64,000 nt of DNA from JAAXHH01 sp965248395 (GTDB taxonomy: Bacteria > JAAXHH01). Position numbers and translations under genes: made by a program. The notes beneath the pieces were generated by a model. The model ran no database searches. It was not told where the DNA came from and saw only the letters and a program-made list of their open reading frames with translations. Of this stretch, positions 42,663-52,124 are shown piece after piece. The stretch is from assembly GCA_965248395.1 (NCBI GenBank), contig OZ252103.1:2170001-2234000 (forward strand), written 5' to 3'. The first letter of the stretch is position 1. Every line of letters begins with the position of its first letter.

Positions 42663-43619
42663 TCAGTCGCGCAGTTGCGCCCTAATGCGATCGGCCAGTT
42701 TCATGGTCTCGACGGCTTCGTCCAGTCCCGCCGCGGGGAGATCCACGGGCCGGTCGTCCTTGATGCAATCGACCAGGAACCGGGCCTGTTCGGCCGTACC
42801 GCCGGATTCCACCACGTTGAACACTTCCCTTTGCCCGTCGCGTTGCACCACGGCTTCCTTCACGCCTTCCAGGTAAGCCGAACAGTCCCTGCCGTGGATT
42901 TCGTAACGCTCCAGGCGGGCGTCCGTCGTGAAATTGGCCGTGAGTTGGGCTACGCACCCGTTTTCGAAGCGGATGAGCGCCGCGTAAACGTCAACGTAAC
43001 GCGAGGTAGCCCGGCGGGCCACGGCGTGCAGTTCGGCGATGGGGGAACTCCCAGCCAGAGACCGGGTCAGGTCGACGGCGTGGATCGGCGTCTCGTAGAT
43101 GAAGTTGTCCAGCAGGTGGTCCGGGAAAGCGCGTTCCCGCAGGCTCGCCATGCTCTTGTGGAACTCCGCAACGACCTGGGTAATCGGTCCCCGCTCCTCG
43201 ATCATGTTGCGCGCCTTGCAGATCAGGGAATGGAACCGCCTGTTCCAACCGACCAGCACCTTCGCGCCGGACGCGTTGGCGGCGTCGCGAAGTCCTTCCG
43301 TTTCCGCGCCGGAGAGTCCGGGGGGCTTTTCCAGAAGCGTGTGCACGCCAGCCTGGATCACCGGCAGCGCGCACGCGCCGTTGAGGTGAGCCGGCGTCGC
43401 GACCACCGCCAGGTCCAATTCCTCTTCCGACAGCATCCTCTCGATGTCTTCGTACCGGCGTGGAACGGCGTACTCCTTCGCAACGCGGTCCCGCAAGTCC
43501 TCCACCGGATCGCACACGGCCACGAATTGCAAATCGTCAAAGGTCTTCAGGGTTTCGAAATGACTTCGCCCCCTGCCGCCGCATCCGATCAGCGCGGTTT
43601 TAAGGACTGTTTCAGGCAT
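42663..43619 (-). CDS. Gfo/Idh/MocA-family oxidoreductase
   Basis: A 318-residue NAD(P)-dependent dehydrogenase. The Rossmann loop ALIGCGGRGRSHFETL and the EKPPGLSGAETEGLRDA segment, with the catalytic lysine of the EKP motif, are diagnostic; the C-terminal domain ends in the usual substrate-binding sheet. Members oxidise sugars, inositols or related polyols; the specific substrate is unknown. It stands alone on the minus strand before the accessory region. Confidence 0.9.
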   Translation of the reverse strand: MPETVLKTALIGCGGRGRSHFETLKTFDDLQFVAVCDPVEDLRDRVAKEYAVPRRYEDIERMLSEEELDLAVVATPAHLNGACALPVIQAGVHTLLEKPPGLSGAETEGLRDAANASGAKVLVGWNRRFHSLICKARNMIEERGPITQVVAEFHKSMASLRERAFPDHLLDNFIYETPIHAVDLTRSLAGSSPIAELHAVARRATSRYVDVYAALIRFENGCVAQLTANFTTDARLERYEIHGRDCSAYLEGVKEAVVQRDGQREVFNVVESGGTAEQARFLVDCIKDDRPVDLPAAGLDEAVETMKLADRIRAQLRD

Positions 43620-43760
43620 TGAGGGTGCTCCGGGGGAATACTGAGGTTCTCGAATGGGAATTTGAGATACAAACGAGTGATGTACCAGAGTAGACCGACC
43701 TTAATGGTTTCAGCAATAGACCGCTGAAAAGGACAGGCTGTTCTATAAAGTGTATACCTT

Positions 43761-43801
43761 GACACTTGCAATCTAACGGCTTTACTTCTGCAAGTAAACA
43801 C
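43761..43801 (+). repeat. 41-bp direct repeat, left copy
   Basis: Matches 46112-46152 in the same orientation with three mismatches. The pair encloses hicBA, the IS5-like remnant and an IS256 element. Confidence 0.8.
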
Positions 43802-43899
43802 GACATTTGCGATGAACGATCGGCGTAGATACAGGGACTACAGGATGTTTGTCCGTCCCTGCAGACGAGAACAGATTCTGCGAAACGGAGGATGACACG

Positions 43900-44106
43900 G
43901 TGAGACAAGTGGTTCTATATCCGGGAGAAGACGGCTACTGGATAGCCGAATGCCCCAGTCTGGCGGGATGTATTAGTCAGGGTGAATCCCGCCAGGAGGC
44001 AATTGCCAGTATCAAAGAGGCGATCGAAACTTACATAGCGGCCCTTGAAGACGATGGCCTGCCGGTTCCCAAGGAAAAATTCGAGGCACTGGTCGTAGCC
44101 GTATGA
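43900..44106 (+). CDS. hicB: HicB-family antitoxin
   Basis: A 68-residue HicB protein: VVLYPGEDGYWIAECPSLAGCISQGESRQEAIASIKEAIETYI is the family core, forming the RNase-H-like sheet that neutralises HicA. GTG 43900 is chosen because GGAGG (43887-43891) lies eight bases upstream; the open frame extends further without such a site. Its stop overlaps the HicA start by four bases. It has no DNA-binding C-terminal extension, so autoregulation may depend on the complex. A close homologue lies at 62469. Confidence 0.9.
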   Translation: MRQVVLYPGEDGYWIAECPSLAGCISQGESRQEAIASIKEAIETYIAALEDDGLPVPKEKFEALVVAV

Positions 44107-44324
44107 GTTCACTGCCATTGATTTCAGGCAGGGAGTGCGTCACAGCGCTCGCCAGAGTCGGATTCTACATCAGACGACAACGCGGAAGCCACATTGTTCT
44201 GCGTCGTGACGACCCGTTTCAACAGCTTGTGGTTCCCGACCACCGGGAACTTGACAGAGGAACGTTGCGCGCCATCATCAGACAGAGTGGCTTGGGTATA
44301 GAGGAGTTCTCCAGGCTATTGTGA
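44103..44324 (+). CDS. hicA: HicA-family mRNA interferase toxin
   Basis: A 73-residue double-stranded-RNA-binding-fold toxin that cleaves mRNA. The catalytic histidine is H30 in RQRGSHIVLRR, the family hallmark, preceded by GRECVTALARVGF. It is translated from the ATGA overlap with hicB. The pair appears complete and is probably functional. Confidence 0.9.
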   Translation: MSSLPLISGRECVTALARVGFYIRRQRGSHIVLRRDDPFQQLVVPDHRELDRGTLRAIIRQSGLGIEEFSRLL

Positions 44325-44476
44325 CTCGAAGTTAAGGAACCTCCGATCAACGCTATAGTACGAGCGAGTTGTATGATATGAGTCAGTTCAGAAGCCGATC
44401 ATGTTGAAAGTGGTGTATTCTTGGGTGGTCCTGCGGGTATTTCCAGCCCCGGACAGGCCTTTCTGCCCGGATCCGC

Positions 44477-45809
44477 GAGTCTGTAACATGTTTTGTGTAA
44501 CTGGCAATAGCCTGTATCTTGCTCAAAAGGAGGAAGTGCTATGGCCAGAGAAAGAAAACCCCCAGGTAAGATCGACCGTCTTCTCGATGAACTTATGGAA
44601 GACGGGGTGGACGCCGAGGACCTGTTCGGCGAAGACGGCCTGCTCAAGCGCATGAAGAAGCGCATGGCCGAGCGGATCCTGGAAGCCGAGCTCACCGATC
44701 ATCTCGGCTACGAGAAACATGCCCCCGATGGCAGGAACCGCGGCAACTCACGCAACGGCAAGACCACCAAGACGCTCAAGGACGACAAGGGCGATCTGCC
44801 GGTAGAGATCCCCCGGGACCGCGAAGGCAGCTTCGATCCGAAGTTGATCCGCAAGTACCAGACGCGTTGGCCCGACTTCGACGACAAGATCATCTCCATG
44901 TACGCAAGGGGCATGAGCACCCGGGATATCCAGGGCCATATCGAAGACCTCTACGGGGTGTCCATCTCGCCCGAATTGGTCTCGCGGATCACCGACGCCG
45001 TGACCGACGAGGCCCTGGCCTGGCAGTCGCGGCCCCTGGATGAGATCTACCCGATCCTGTTCCTGGATGCCCTGTTCGTCAAGATACGTGATAGCGGCAG
45101 CGTACGGAACAAGGCGGTCTACCTGGCCCTGGGCGTTAACCTGCGCGGCGACAAGGAACTCCTGGGGCTCTGGATCGAGCAGAACGAAGGGGCAAAGTTC
45201 TGGCTCCACGTACTGACCGAACTGAAGAACCGGGGCGTTGCCGATATCTTCATCGCCTGTTGCGACGGCCTCACCGGCTTCCCCCAGGCCATAGAGACGG
45301 TGTACCCCAAGGCCCAGGTGCAGCTCTGCATCGTCCACATGGTGCGTAACAGCCTGACCTACGTCTCCTGGAAGGACCGTAAGCAGGTGGCCAAGGATCT
45401 CCGGGCGATATACCAGGCCGCTACCTTGGAGCAGGCTGAGGCCGCGCTTTATCGCTTTGCCGAACACTGGGATAAGCAATATCCCACGATCAGCCGGCTA
45501 TGGCGCAGACACTGGGACCATCTGACCCCGTTCTTCGCCTTCCCACAGGAGATCAGGAAGGTCATCTACACTACGAATGCCATCGAATCCATGAACCGGG
45601 GCCTGCGCAAGATCATCAAGACCAGAGGCGCTTTCCCCACGGACGAGGCGGCCAGGAAACTGCTCTATCTGGCCCTGCTCAATCTGTCCCGAAGGTGGAC
45701 CCGGCCCCTTGTCCACTGGACAGCCGCAATCAACCAGTTCATCATCATGTACGAAGACAGAGTGCCCATCACATGAAACTGTCAGTTACACAAAATCCGT
45801 GACAGACCC
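44477..45809 (+). mobile_element. IS256-family insertion sequence, copy A
   Basis: A 1,333-bp element whose ends are imperfect inverted repeats (GAGTCTGTAAC at the left; the complement of GGGTCTGTCAC at the right, extending inward through TTTTGTGTAACTG). It is flanked by an 8-bp target duplication GGATCCGC at 44469-44476 and 45810-45817. Copy B at 54723 has the same length in the opposite orientation. Both look intact and recently moved. Confidence 0.93.
44541..45776 (+). CDS. IS256-family (mutator-type) transposase
   Basis: A 411-residue DDE transposase. The helical DNA-binding N-terminus precedes the catalytic residues: Asp in PILFLDALFVKIRD, Asp in IACCDGLTGFP and Glu in YTTNAIESMNRGLRK. 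An alpha-helical insertion lies between the second Asp and the Glu. AGGAGG lies upstream of the ATG. It differs from copy B by at least one residue (Asp against Ala in the KDDKGxLPVEI segment). Confidence 0.95.
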   Translation: MARERKPPGKIDRLLDELMEDGVDAEDLFGEDGLLKRMKKRMAERILEAELTDHLGYEKHAPDGRNRGNSRNGKTTKTLKDDKGDLPVEIPRDREGSFDPKLIRKYQTRWPDFDDKIISMYARGMSTRDIQGHIEDLYGVSISPELVSRITDAVTDEALAWQSRPLDEIYPILFLDALFVKIRDSGSVRNKAVYLALGVNLRGDKELLGLWIEQNEGAKFWLHVLTELKNRGVADIFIACCDGLTGFPQAIETVYPKAQVQLCIVHMVRNSLTYVSWKDRKQVAKDLRAIYQAATLEQAEAALYRFAEHWDKQYPTISRLWRRHWDHLTPFFAFPQEIRKVIYTTNAIESMNRGLRKIIKTRGAFPTDEAARKLLYLALLNLSRRWTRPLVHWTAAINQFIIMYEDRVPIT

Positions 45810-46111
45810 GGATCCGCCCGGTCCGGACCTACTTCTCCCTATGGGACCGCCTGCTCCCGACGGACCAGATGAAAGTTGGAAAGGGCGAACAGGATGAAGA
45901 GCTGTAACGTGTTCTTGGCAAGACCCTGGTACCTGACCTTGCGATAGTCCCCAAGGTGCTTGATGAAGCCAAAGGGATGTTCTGACCCTTGCGAGTACGC
46001 GATTGCTCTTCTTGTTGAACGAGAGGTCCGTATAGATGAGTCGCCTTCCCCGGCGGCCTTGCGAAGCGCGCGCCATTCGATGTCGCCCGCTTCGGCTCGT
46101 TCCTTGTCTGG

Positions 46112-46152
46112 GACACTCGCAATCTAGCGGCTTTACGTCTGCAAGTAAACAC
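46112..46152 (+). repeat. 41-bp direct repeat, right copy
   Basis: See the left copy at 43761-43801; three mismatches. It lies between the transposase relic and the PhyH gene. Confidence 0.8.
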
Positions 46153-46176
46153 ACCATTATCGGACCACATCCTCGC

Positions 46177-46914
46177 ATGGTAGATCTCGAGTTTTTCAAG
46201 CATAACGGTTACGTCAGCCTCGGCCAGGTTTTTGCGGACGACGAGTTGCGTCGTTTCATCGACCTTTACGACCATGACAGGTCCGAACAGGGTTCATTCT
46301 GGCGTCCCATTTCCAATCACGGTCATCAGACCCTGAATTGCGATCCTTTGATCTCCACGCCGGAGATCGACGACCTGATCCGCCACCCTGCCCTGATCGA
46401 CCCGATCGAGACCATCTTTGAAGGACCCAGTTGTCTCGGGGAAGTCTGCCTGCGTCACATGGTCCCGCGGGAAGGTGCGCCGGAGGAGATATGGCACCGG
46501 GACCGCCCGCATTCGACGGAGCGACCCTACCGATGCGGCTTTTTGCAGATGATGTTATACCTGTCCGATGTGCACGAGGGTACGCACTGCTTTTCCATTT
46601 CTCCGGAACCCTGCGATGGTCCGATACTCGATACCGAGGACCAGCTCAAACAGCGCGGCGCCGTCCATCTTCACGGCCCGGCGGGGACCGCCATTCTGTT
46701 CAACCTGTCCGTGCTACACGCCGCAACGGTACGGATCACCCCGCACGAGCGCAAGACCGTTCAGATATACTACGGCCATCGCGGTGGTCCCGTGCTCAGC
46801 GATGGTACTATGATTCCCACCAGCCTCTGGCGAGACCATCCCGATCTGGAGGTACGAGGCTTCTACGGTCTAATGACCACCCGTTCACTACAATACGCCA
46901 AAGCCTTCGGTTGA
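46177..46914 (+). CDS. Phytanoyl-CoA dioxygenase (PhyH) family protein
   Basis: A 245-residue Fe(II)/2-oxoglutarate oxygenase. The facial triad is visible as HxD in WHRDRPH and a distal His in LHAATVRITPHERKTVQIYYG, with an Arg for 2-oxoglutarate. The start is ATG 46177, where the family N-terminus (FFKHNGYVSLGQVF) begins; the upstream open frame is part of the repeat and transposase relic. It is probably the first gene of a plus-strand trio with a hydroxyacid dehydrogenase and a sulfatase. Substrate unknown. Confidence 0.88.
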   Translation: MVDLEFFKHNGYVSLGQVFADDELRRFIDLYDHDRSEQGSFWRPISNHGHQTLNCDPLISTPEIDDLIRHPALIDPIETIFEGPSCLGEVCLRHMVPREGAPEEIWHRDRPHSTERPYRCGFLQMMLYLSDVHEGTHCFSISPEPCDGPILDTEDQLKQRGAVHLHGPAGTAILFNLSVLHAATVRITPHERKTVQIYYGHRGGPVLSDGTMIPTSLWRDHPDLEVRGFYGLMTTRSLQYAKAFG

Positions 46915-46982
46915 GTTAGGAGAATGCTAACGTATTCGGAGGAGTTAAGGATCACGAGGAAAGTAAGTAGAGGAGGTAAGCA

Positions 46983-48044
46983 TTGGACAACCGTCCGCAT
47001 ATTCCGCATATACTGATCGCCTGCAGTGAGCGGGTGCGCAATGGCTATCTGCCGCCGAAGGAACTAGAGCGCCTGGAGCAGTTTGCCGACTGGGCGTGGT
47101 TCGCCTGCGAGGGCGGCGGCATTTATGATTCCAGTGACGATCCCGAGACCACTGCGCAGCTGGCGAACGAAATGGACGGCGTGGATGCCCTTGTTGTCTG
47201 CCACGGCTCACCGAGGATCGATACCGCGATTCTGGATGCCGCTCCCCGATTGCGCTTCGTCGGCGAACTGGAAGGCGACCGCTTTGCCACGCGCCTCGAT
47301 CTGGACACCCTATGGACCCGCGGCATTCGCACGGTAGATACGACAAACGGCTCGACCTATCCGGTGGCTGAATGGGCCCTGGCGCTGACGCTGATTTCCA
47401 TGCGCAATGCCGGCGCGCAATTTCGCCGCATTATCGACGGAAATACCCAGGACCGGAGTCTCATTCAGCCCATGGCAGGCATGCTCACCGGCAAGCGTGT
47501 GGGGTTGATCGGCGGCGGCCACATGGGGCGGCGTCTCATGAAGCTTTTACGTCCCTTTAAGGTCGAGCTATGGGTCCACGATCCTTACCTGCCGCAGGAG
47601 TTGCCCGAGGCGCTGGACTTTCTGCAAACGTCGCTGGATAACGTCCTCTCGCAGTGCGACGCGATTGTATGCGTGGCGCCCCTCACTCCGAAGACCCGGA
47701 GGATGATTGGAAAGCGGGAGCTGGATCTAATCCCGTCAGGAGCGGTTTTCGTGAATGTATCTCGCGGGGCGATCGTCGACTCCGCGGCCCTGATCGAACG
47801 CCTCAAGCGGGGCGATATTGCCGCGGGTCTGGAGGTTTTCGACCCGGAGCCTATACCGGAAGACAGCGAAATCATCGGATTGCCCAACGTATTTCTGACA
47901 CCGCACTTCTCCGGGCGTACCGGAGATGAATATCCACACTTCTTCCGCTTCATGGTCGATGAGTTGGAACGGTTTTTCTCCGGCCACGAGACCTGGTTTA
48001 ATCTGACGCCGCGCTCCAAGGCCAACCGCGAAGGACACCCGTGA
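46983..48044 (+). CDS. D-2-hydroxyacid dehydrogenase family protein
   Basis: A 353-residue NAD-dependent dehydrogenase of the SerA/PDH-like group. The cofactor motif is VGLIGGGHMGRRLMKLL; the catalytic Arg/Glu/His appear in VNVSRGAIVD, GLEVFDPEP and LTPHFSG. TTG start with GGAGG seven bases upstream. The stop shares two bases with the following sulfatase start, so they are coupled. The substrate is unknown; the context suggests use of a 2-hydroxy or 2-oxo acid made by the neighbouring enzymes. Confidence 0.88.
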   Translation: MDNRPHIPHILIACSERVRNGYLPPKELERLEQFADWAWFACEGGGIYDSSDDPETTAQLANEMDGVDALVVCHGSPRIDTAILDAAPRLRFVGELEGDRFATRLDLDTLWTRGIRTVDTTNGSTYPVAEWALALTLISMRNAGAQFRRIIDGNTQDRSLIQPMAGMLTGKRVGLIGGGHMGRRLMKLLRPFKVELWVHDPYLPQELPEALDFLQTSLDNVLSQCDAIVCVAPLTPKTRRMIGKRELDLIPSGAVFVNVSRGAIVDSAALIERLKRGDIAAGLEVFDPEPIPEDSEIIGLPNVFLTPHFSGRTGDEYPHFFRFMVDELERFFSGHETWFNLTPRSKANREGHP

Positions 48045-49483
48045 AAAACCCCAACCTGCTCTATATTTTTACCGACCAGCAACGAGCTGACACGTTGGCC
48101 TGCTACGGAAATCGCCAGATTGAGACCCCGGCGCTCGATGTGTTGGCGTCGGATAGTTTCGTGTTCGACAATGCATACGTAAGTCAGCCAGTATGCAGCC
48201 CATCGCGGACCACTATGCTTACCGGGCTCTGGCCGCATACGGCGGGTGTGCCATCCTGCAACGTGCCGCTAAGGGCCGAGGTTCCAACCATCGCCGAGAT
48301 GCTGCCGGAGGAATACCAGACGGCTTACATGGGCAAGTGGCACCTGGGCGACGAGATCTTTGCGCAGCACGGTTTCGAGACATGGGTAGGTTCCGAAGAC
48401 TCCTATCGCCACAGTTATTCGAATGCGGATCGGTTGGCCGAATTCAGCGACTATCATCATTTCCTGGTCGAGCGTGGGTTTGCGCCAGACATCGAGAACC
48501 AGGGGCAGCGGGTATTCTCCCGTCATTACGAAGCTTCCCTGGAGGAGGAGTACACCAAGGCCAGTTTTCTAGGCGAACGCGCGGCCGATTACATCCGCCA
48601 AAGCGGTGACCGGCCCTTTGCCCTCTGCGTCAGCTACCTTGAACCGCATCCACCGCACACCGGGCCTTTAAACGACTACTACGATGCTGAAAGCATACCA
48701 ACCGGTCCAGGCTTCATGCGACAACCGCCAGCCGACGCACCGCTTATCGTCCGATTGATGGCGGCTTTTTACTCTCAGTCGGAAAATTATGGGCTGGATC
48801 TGAGCACCGAGGCAGGTTGGCGCGCGTTGATAGCCCGGTATTGGGGCAATATCACGCTGGTGGACCGATCGGTGCAGAAGATCCTGAAGGCCCTGGAGGA
48901 TAGTGGAAAAGCCGATGATACTATTGTGGTATTCACGTCGGACCACGGCGAAATGATGGGGGATCATGGTATCCTGGGCAAAACGCTAATGTACGAGGAG
49001 TCGATCAAAGTGCCGATGTTGCTCAGGGCGCCTATGTTGGGTAGTTCGCCGGGAAGAATCGGAGGCCGATTCAGCCATATCGACCTAGTACCCACGTTGC
49101 TGGAGCTGATGGGCATAGAGGCGTCCGCGAATTTGCAGGGCATAAGCCGGGTTCCTGTGCTGGAGGGGGACGAAGATCTCAGTAATAACGACGTGTTCGT
49201 CGAATGGAGCGGTTCCGATGGGCATATACGACCCAGCCTTGGCGAAGCCGAGCCGAACCAGAGCATGGTACATCCTAATCGAACGGTCGTTGCAGCCGAC
49301 AGATGGAAGCTTAATCTGTACGGTCAGGGACAGGGCGAGTTGTATGATTTAGGGAACGATCCGCATGAATTGGAGAATCTGTACCATCGGAGTGAGCACG
49401 CGGGAAGGATCGCGGATCTGACGAGCAGGATTCGGGCGTGGCAGGAGGAGACGGGGGATGAAGTGGGGTTGGGGATTGATTAG
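48041..49483 (+). CDS. Sulfatase (type I, cysteine-type)
   Basis: A 480-residue sulfatase releasing sulfate from a sulfate ester. The formylglycine site is CSPSRTTMLTG (C52, CxPxR). Metal residues include D12 in FTDQQRAD and the later TSDHGEMMGDHG. No signal peptide is seen, so it may act in the cytoplasm or leave by another route. No maturase is adjacent. GTG start inside the dehydrogenase stop. The substrate may be a sulfated sugar or small molecule. Confidence 0.92.
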   Translation: MKNPNLLYIFTDQQRADTLACYGNRQIETPALDVLASDSFVFDNAYVSQPVCSPSRTTMLTGLWPHTAGVPSCNVPLRAEVPTIAEMLPEEYQTAYMGKWHLGDEIFAQHGFETWVGSEDSYRHSYSNADRLAEFSDYHHFLVERGFAPDIENQGQRVFSRHYEASLEEEYTKASFLGERAADYIRQSGDRPFALCVSYLEPHPPHTGPLNDYYDAESIPTGPGFMRQPPADAPLIVRLMAAFYSQSENYGLDLSTEAGWRALIARYWGNITLVDRSVQKILKALEDSGKADDTIVVFTSDHGEMMGDHGILGKTLMYEESIKVPMLLRAPMLGSSPGRIGGRFSHIDLVPTLLELMGIEASANLQGISRVPVLEGDEDLSNNDVFVEWSGSDGHIRPSLGEAEPNQSMVHPNRTVVAADRWKLNLYGQGQGELYDLGNDPHELENLYHRSEHAGRIADLTSRIRAWQEETGDEVGLGID

Positions 49484-49584
49484 TATATATTCAGTATATA
49501 CGATGGTGTTGTTGACTTCCCTTGTTTAACTTCATTACTTCACCAAGCCATTTAACACCAATAACACCAAACTTCTGCCCGCAT

Positions 49585-52116
49585 ATGTCTGAAGCTACCG
49601 CACGAATCAAAATCAACAAGCTCCTCGAGACTGCTGGGTGGAGATTTTTCTCGGAAGGTGACAAGCCTGCCAATATCCGCCTCGAACCCAGCGTCACCAT
49701 CAAGAAATCCCATCTTGACGCCCTGGGTGAAGATTTCGATAGGACGACGACGGGATTCGTCGATTTCCTGCTGCTTGATGAGAAAGGGTTTCCGCTTGTC
49801 GTCCTGGAAGCCAAGTCGGAAGACAAGGAACCCTTAGTCGGCAAGGAGCAGGCGAGAACGTATGCCAAGTCGCTTAAATGTCGCTTCGTCATTCTTTCAA
49901 ACGGCAATCTCCATTACTTCTGGGACCTGCGACGGGGGAACCCCTACCAGATCACGTCTTTTCCCACACAGGACTCGGTGGGAAGCTACAGTAAATTCGA
50001 ACCCGATCCGAAGCGTCTGACCGACAAAGAGGTTAGTGCCGACTTCATCGTTCTTTCCCAACGACCCAACTACCAATCGGAAGCAGCATACCAGAACGAG
50101 GACGAGCGAAGCGGATTCATCCGTGAACACAAACTGCGCTTCCTCCGGACGTACCAGCTCAACGCCGTGCATGCCCTGCAGAAGGCGGTCCGTGAAGGCG
50201 GCGACCGCTTCCTCTTCGAGATGGCGACCGGCACGGGCAAGACCCTTACTGCGGCCGCGGTCATCAAGCTGTTCCTGCATACACTGAACGCTCGGCGCGT
50301 TCTTTTCCTCGTGGACCGACTTGAACTGGAAGAACAGGCCAGGAAGGTATTCACTGAACTGCTTTCATCCGATTTCCAAACTGTCGTCTACAAGGAACGC
50401 CGGGACGACTGGCGTCATGCTGAGATCGTCGTCACCACTGTGTAGTCCCTGCTGTTCAACAACAAGTATCAGGAACGCTTTTCGCCCACCGATTTCGACC
50501 TGGTGATATCGGATGAAGCCCACCGGTCCATCGGCGGCAACGCACGAGCGGTATTCGAGTACTACGTCGGCTACAAACTCGGCCTGACGGCCACGCCCCG
50601 CGACTACCTGAGAGGGGTAGATACACGAGGCTCAAACGTCCGTGATCCCCGCGAAACCGAGCGCCGAATGCTGCTGGACACCTACCGCACATTCGGTTGC
50701 GAAAGCGGTCAGCCAACTTTCCGATACTCCCTGCTCGACGGGGTGAAAGACGGCGTGCTCATCAGTCCCACCGTGGTTGACGCACGCACAGAAGTGACGA
50801 CCCAACTCCTCTCGGATGATGGATACGTAGCGACCTTTACCGACGACGAAGGGGAGGACTACGAAGAGGCCTACAAGCAGCGAGATTTTGAGAAGAAGTT
50901 TTACTCAGAAAGTACTAATTACCTGTTCTGCAAGACATTTCTGGAGAATGCTTTGCGTGACCCGGTAAGCAGCGAGATCGGCAAGTCGATCATTTTCACC
51001 GTCAGCCAATCCCACGCAGTCCGTCTCACGCAGATTTTCAACGAGATCGCGGACCGTATGTTCCCGAGCAGGTACCAGTCTGATTTCGCCGTGCAGATAA
51101 CTTCTCAGGTTACGGATGCCCAGCAACTCACGATACAGTTTACGAATAACAACCTCCTCGGTTCTGGTAATGTGATATCCACGTATCGAACCAGCAAGGC
51201 CCGAGTATGCGTGACCGTCGGCATGATGACCACAGGGTACGATTGTCCGGACATCCTGAACCTGGGTCTCTTTCGCCCGATCTTCTCCCCGACGGACTTC
51301 ATCCAGATCAAGGGACGAGGAACGCGAAAGCACAACTTCCTGGATCTGTTGTTCGACAACGAACGCAAAGGTACAGTATCGGCACCAGACAAGACGGCTT
51401 TCAAACTCTTCGATTTTTTCGGTAACTGCGAGTTCTTCGAGGAAGAGTATAACTATGACGAGATTCTGAAGCTGCCAGACCGTGGGAAGGAACCCGACGT
51501 TGACCCTGATGACCCGGTTGTCGTATATGATGGCACTTACGAACACCTCGGGCGGGACATACTTGCGGGGATCAGAGAAGAGACCATCGGCGTCGAGGGC
51601 ATGAAGATCGACCGGATGTTCTTCGACCGGTTCGTGGATGCGGTGAAGGAGGACGAGGTCGTCGCGAACGCCGTCGAGACCGGTGACTGGGAAAGGGCCA
51701 CCGATCACGTAAGGCGCGAGGTCCTGAACAAACCCGAGGAGTACTACACCCTCGATAAGCTGCGCAGGGCTGTGGCCGCGGACCGCCGGATCAGCTTGCG
51801 CGAAATACTGGAGAAGGCCTTCGACATCATCCCGCGATTCAAGACCAGGAACGAACTGCTGGATGAGGAATTCGCCAAATTCGTGGCGGAACATACGCCC
51901 GATCAGAGCGGCTCGGTACCGGCACTGAAGACCTTTTTCAAAGCGTACGTGAGCGACGACCGGGTTCGCGGCATCATCGACCGGAAGCAATTCACGTCCC
52001 TCGCTACCAATCCGGTGTACTCCACGCACGACTACCGGAATGTTCCCGCCGAATACCGCGCCTTGATTCCCGAGTACGTCAAGGATTACGTGTCGCTCAA
52101 TCAGTTCGCCAATTAG
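49585..52116 (+). pseudogene. hsdR: Type I restriction subunit HsdR, interrupted by an amber codon
   Basis: The frame is continuous for 844 codons apart from one TAG at 50443-50445 (codon 287), at VVTTV-TAG-SLLF, where helicases have Gln; CAG to TAG is the simplest change. Before it lie the HSDR_N nuclease core (VDFLLL to VVLEAKSED, a PD-(D/E)xK fold) and the Walker A GTGKT; after it DEAHRS, the helicase C domain and the tail that binds HsdM. No natural restart lies just downstream, so the subunit is probably inactive. ATG 49585 is preferred to TTG 49522 by homology. Confidence 0.85.
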
Positions 52117-52124
52117 AGGACGCC

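Larger units (their letters stand above)
44399..46110 (-). pseudogene. Decayed IS5-like transposase, interrupted by IS256 copy A
   Basis: On the minus strand, right of the IS256 element, the segment EHPFGFIKHLGDYRKVRYQG then LAKNTLQLFILFALSNFHLVR is the C-terminus of an IS5-group DDE transposase. Upstream SNRVLARVR is in another frame, so there is a frameshift. An in-frame TAG lies at 45839-45841; the tail then continues across the IS256 insertion to a TGA at 44399-44401. The N-terminal two thirds are missing. It is a relic into which IS256 later jumped. Confidence 0.6.

Noticed and set aside
43612..43908. Minus-strand open frames beside the Gfo/Idh gene as a small gene
   Set aside because: They run through the 41-bp repeat and lack start signals; they are better explained as relic sequence.
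50443..50445. The TAG in hsdR as pyrrolysine or programmed readthrough
   Set aside because: It sits where helicases have Gln, no downstream element is evident, and no Pyl machinery is seen; a nonsense mutation is simpler.
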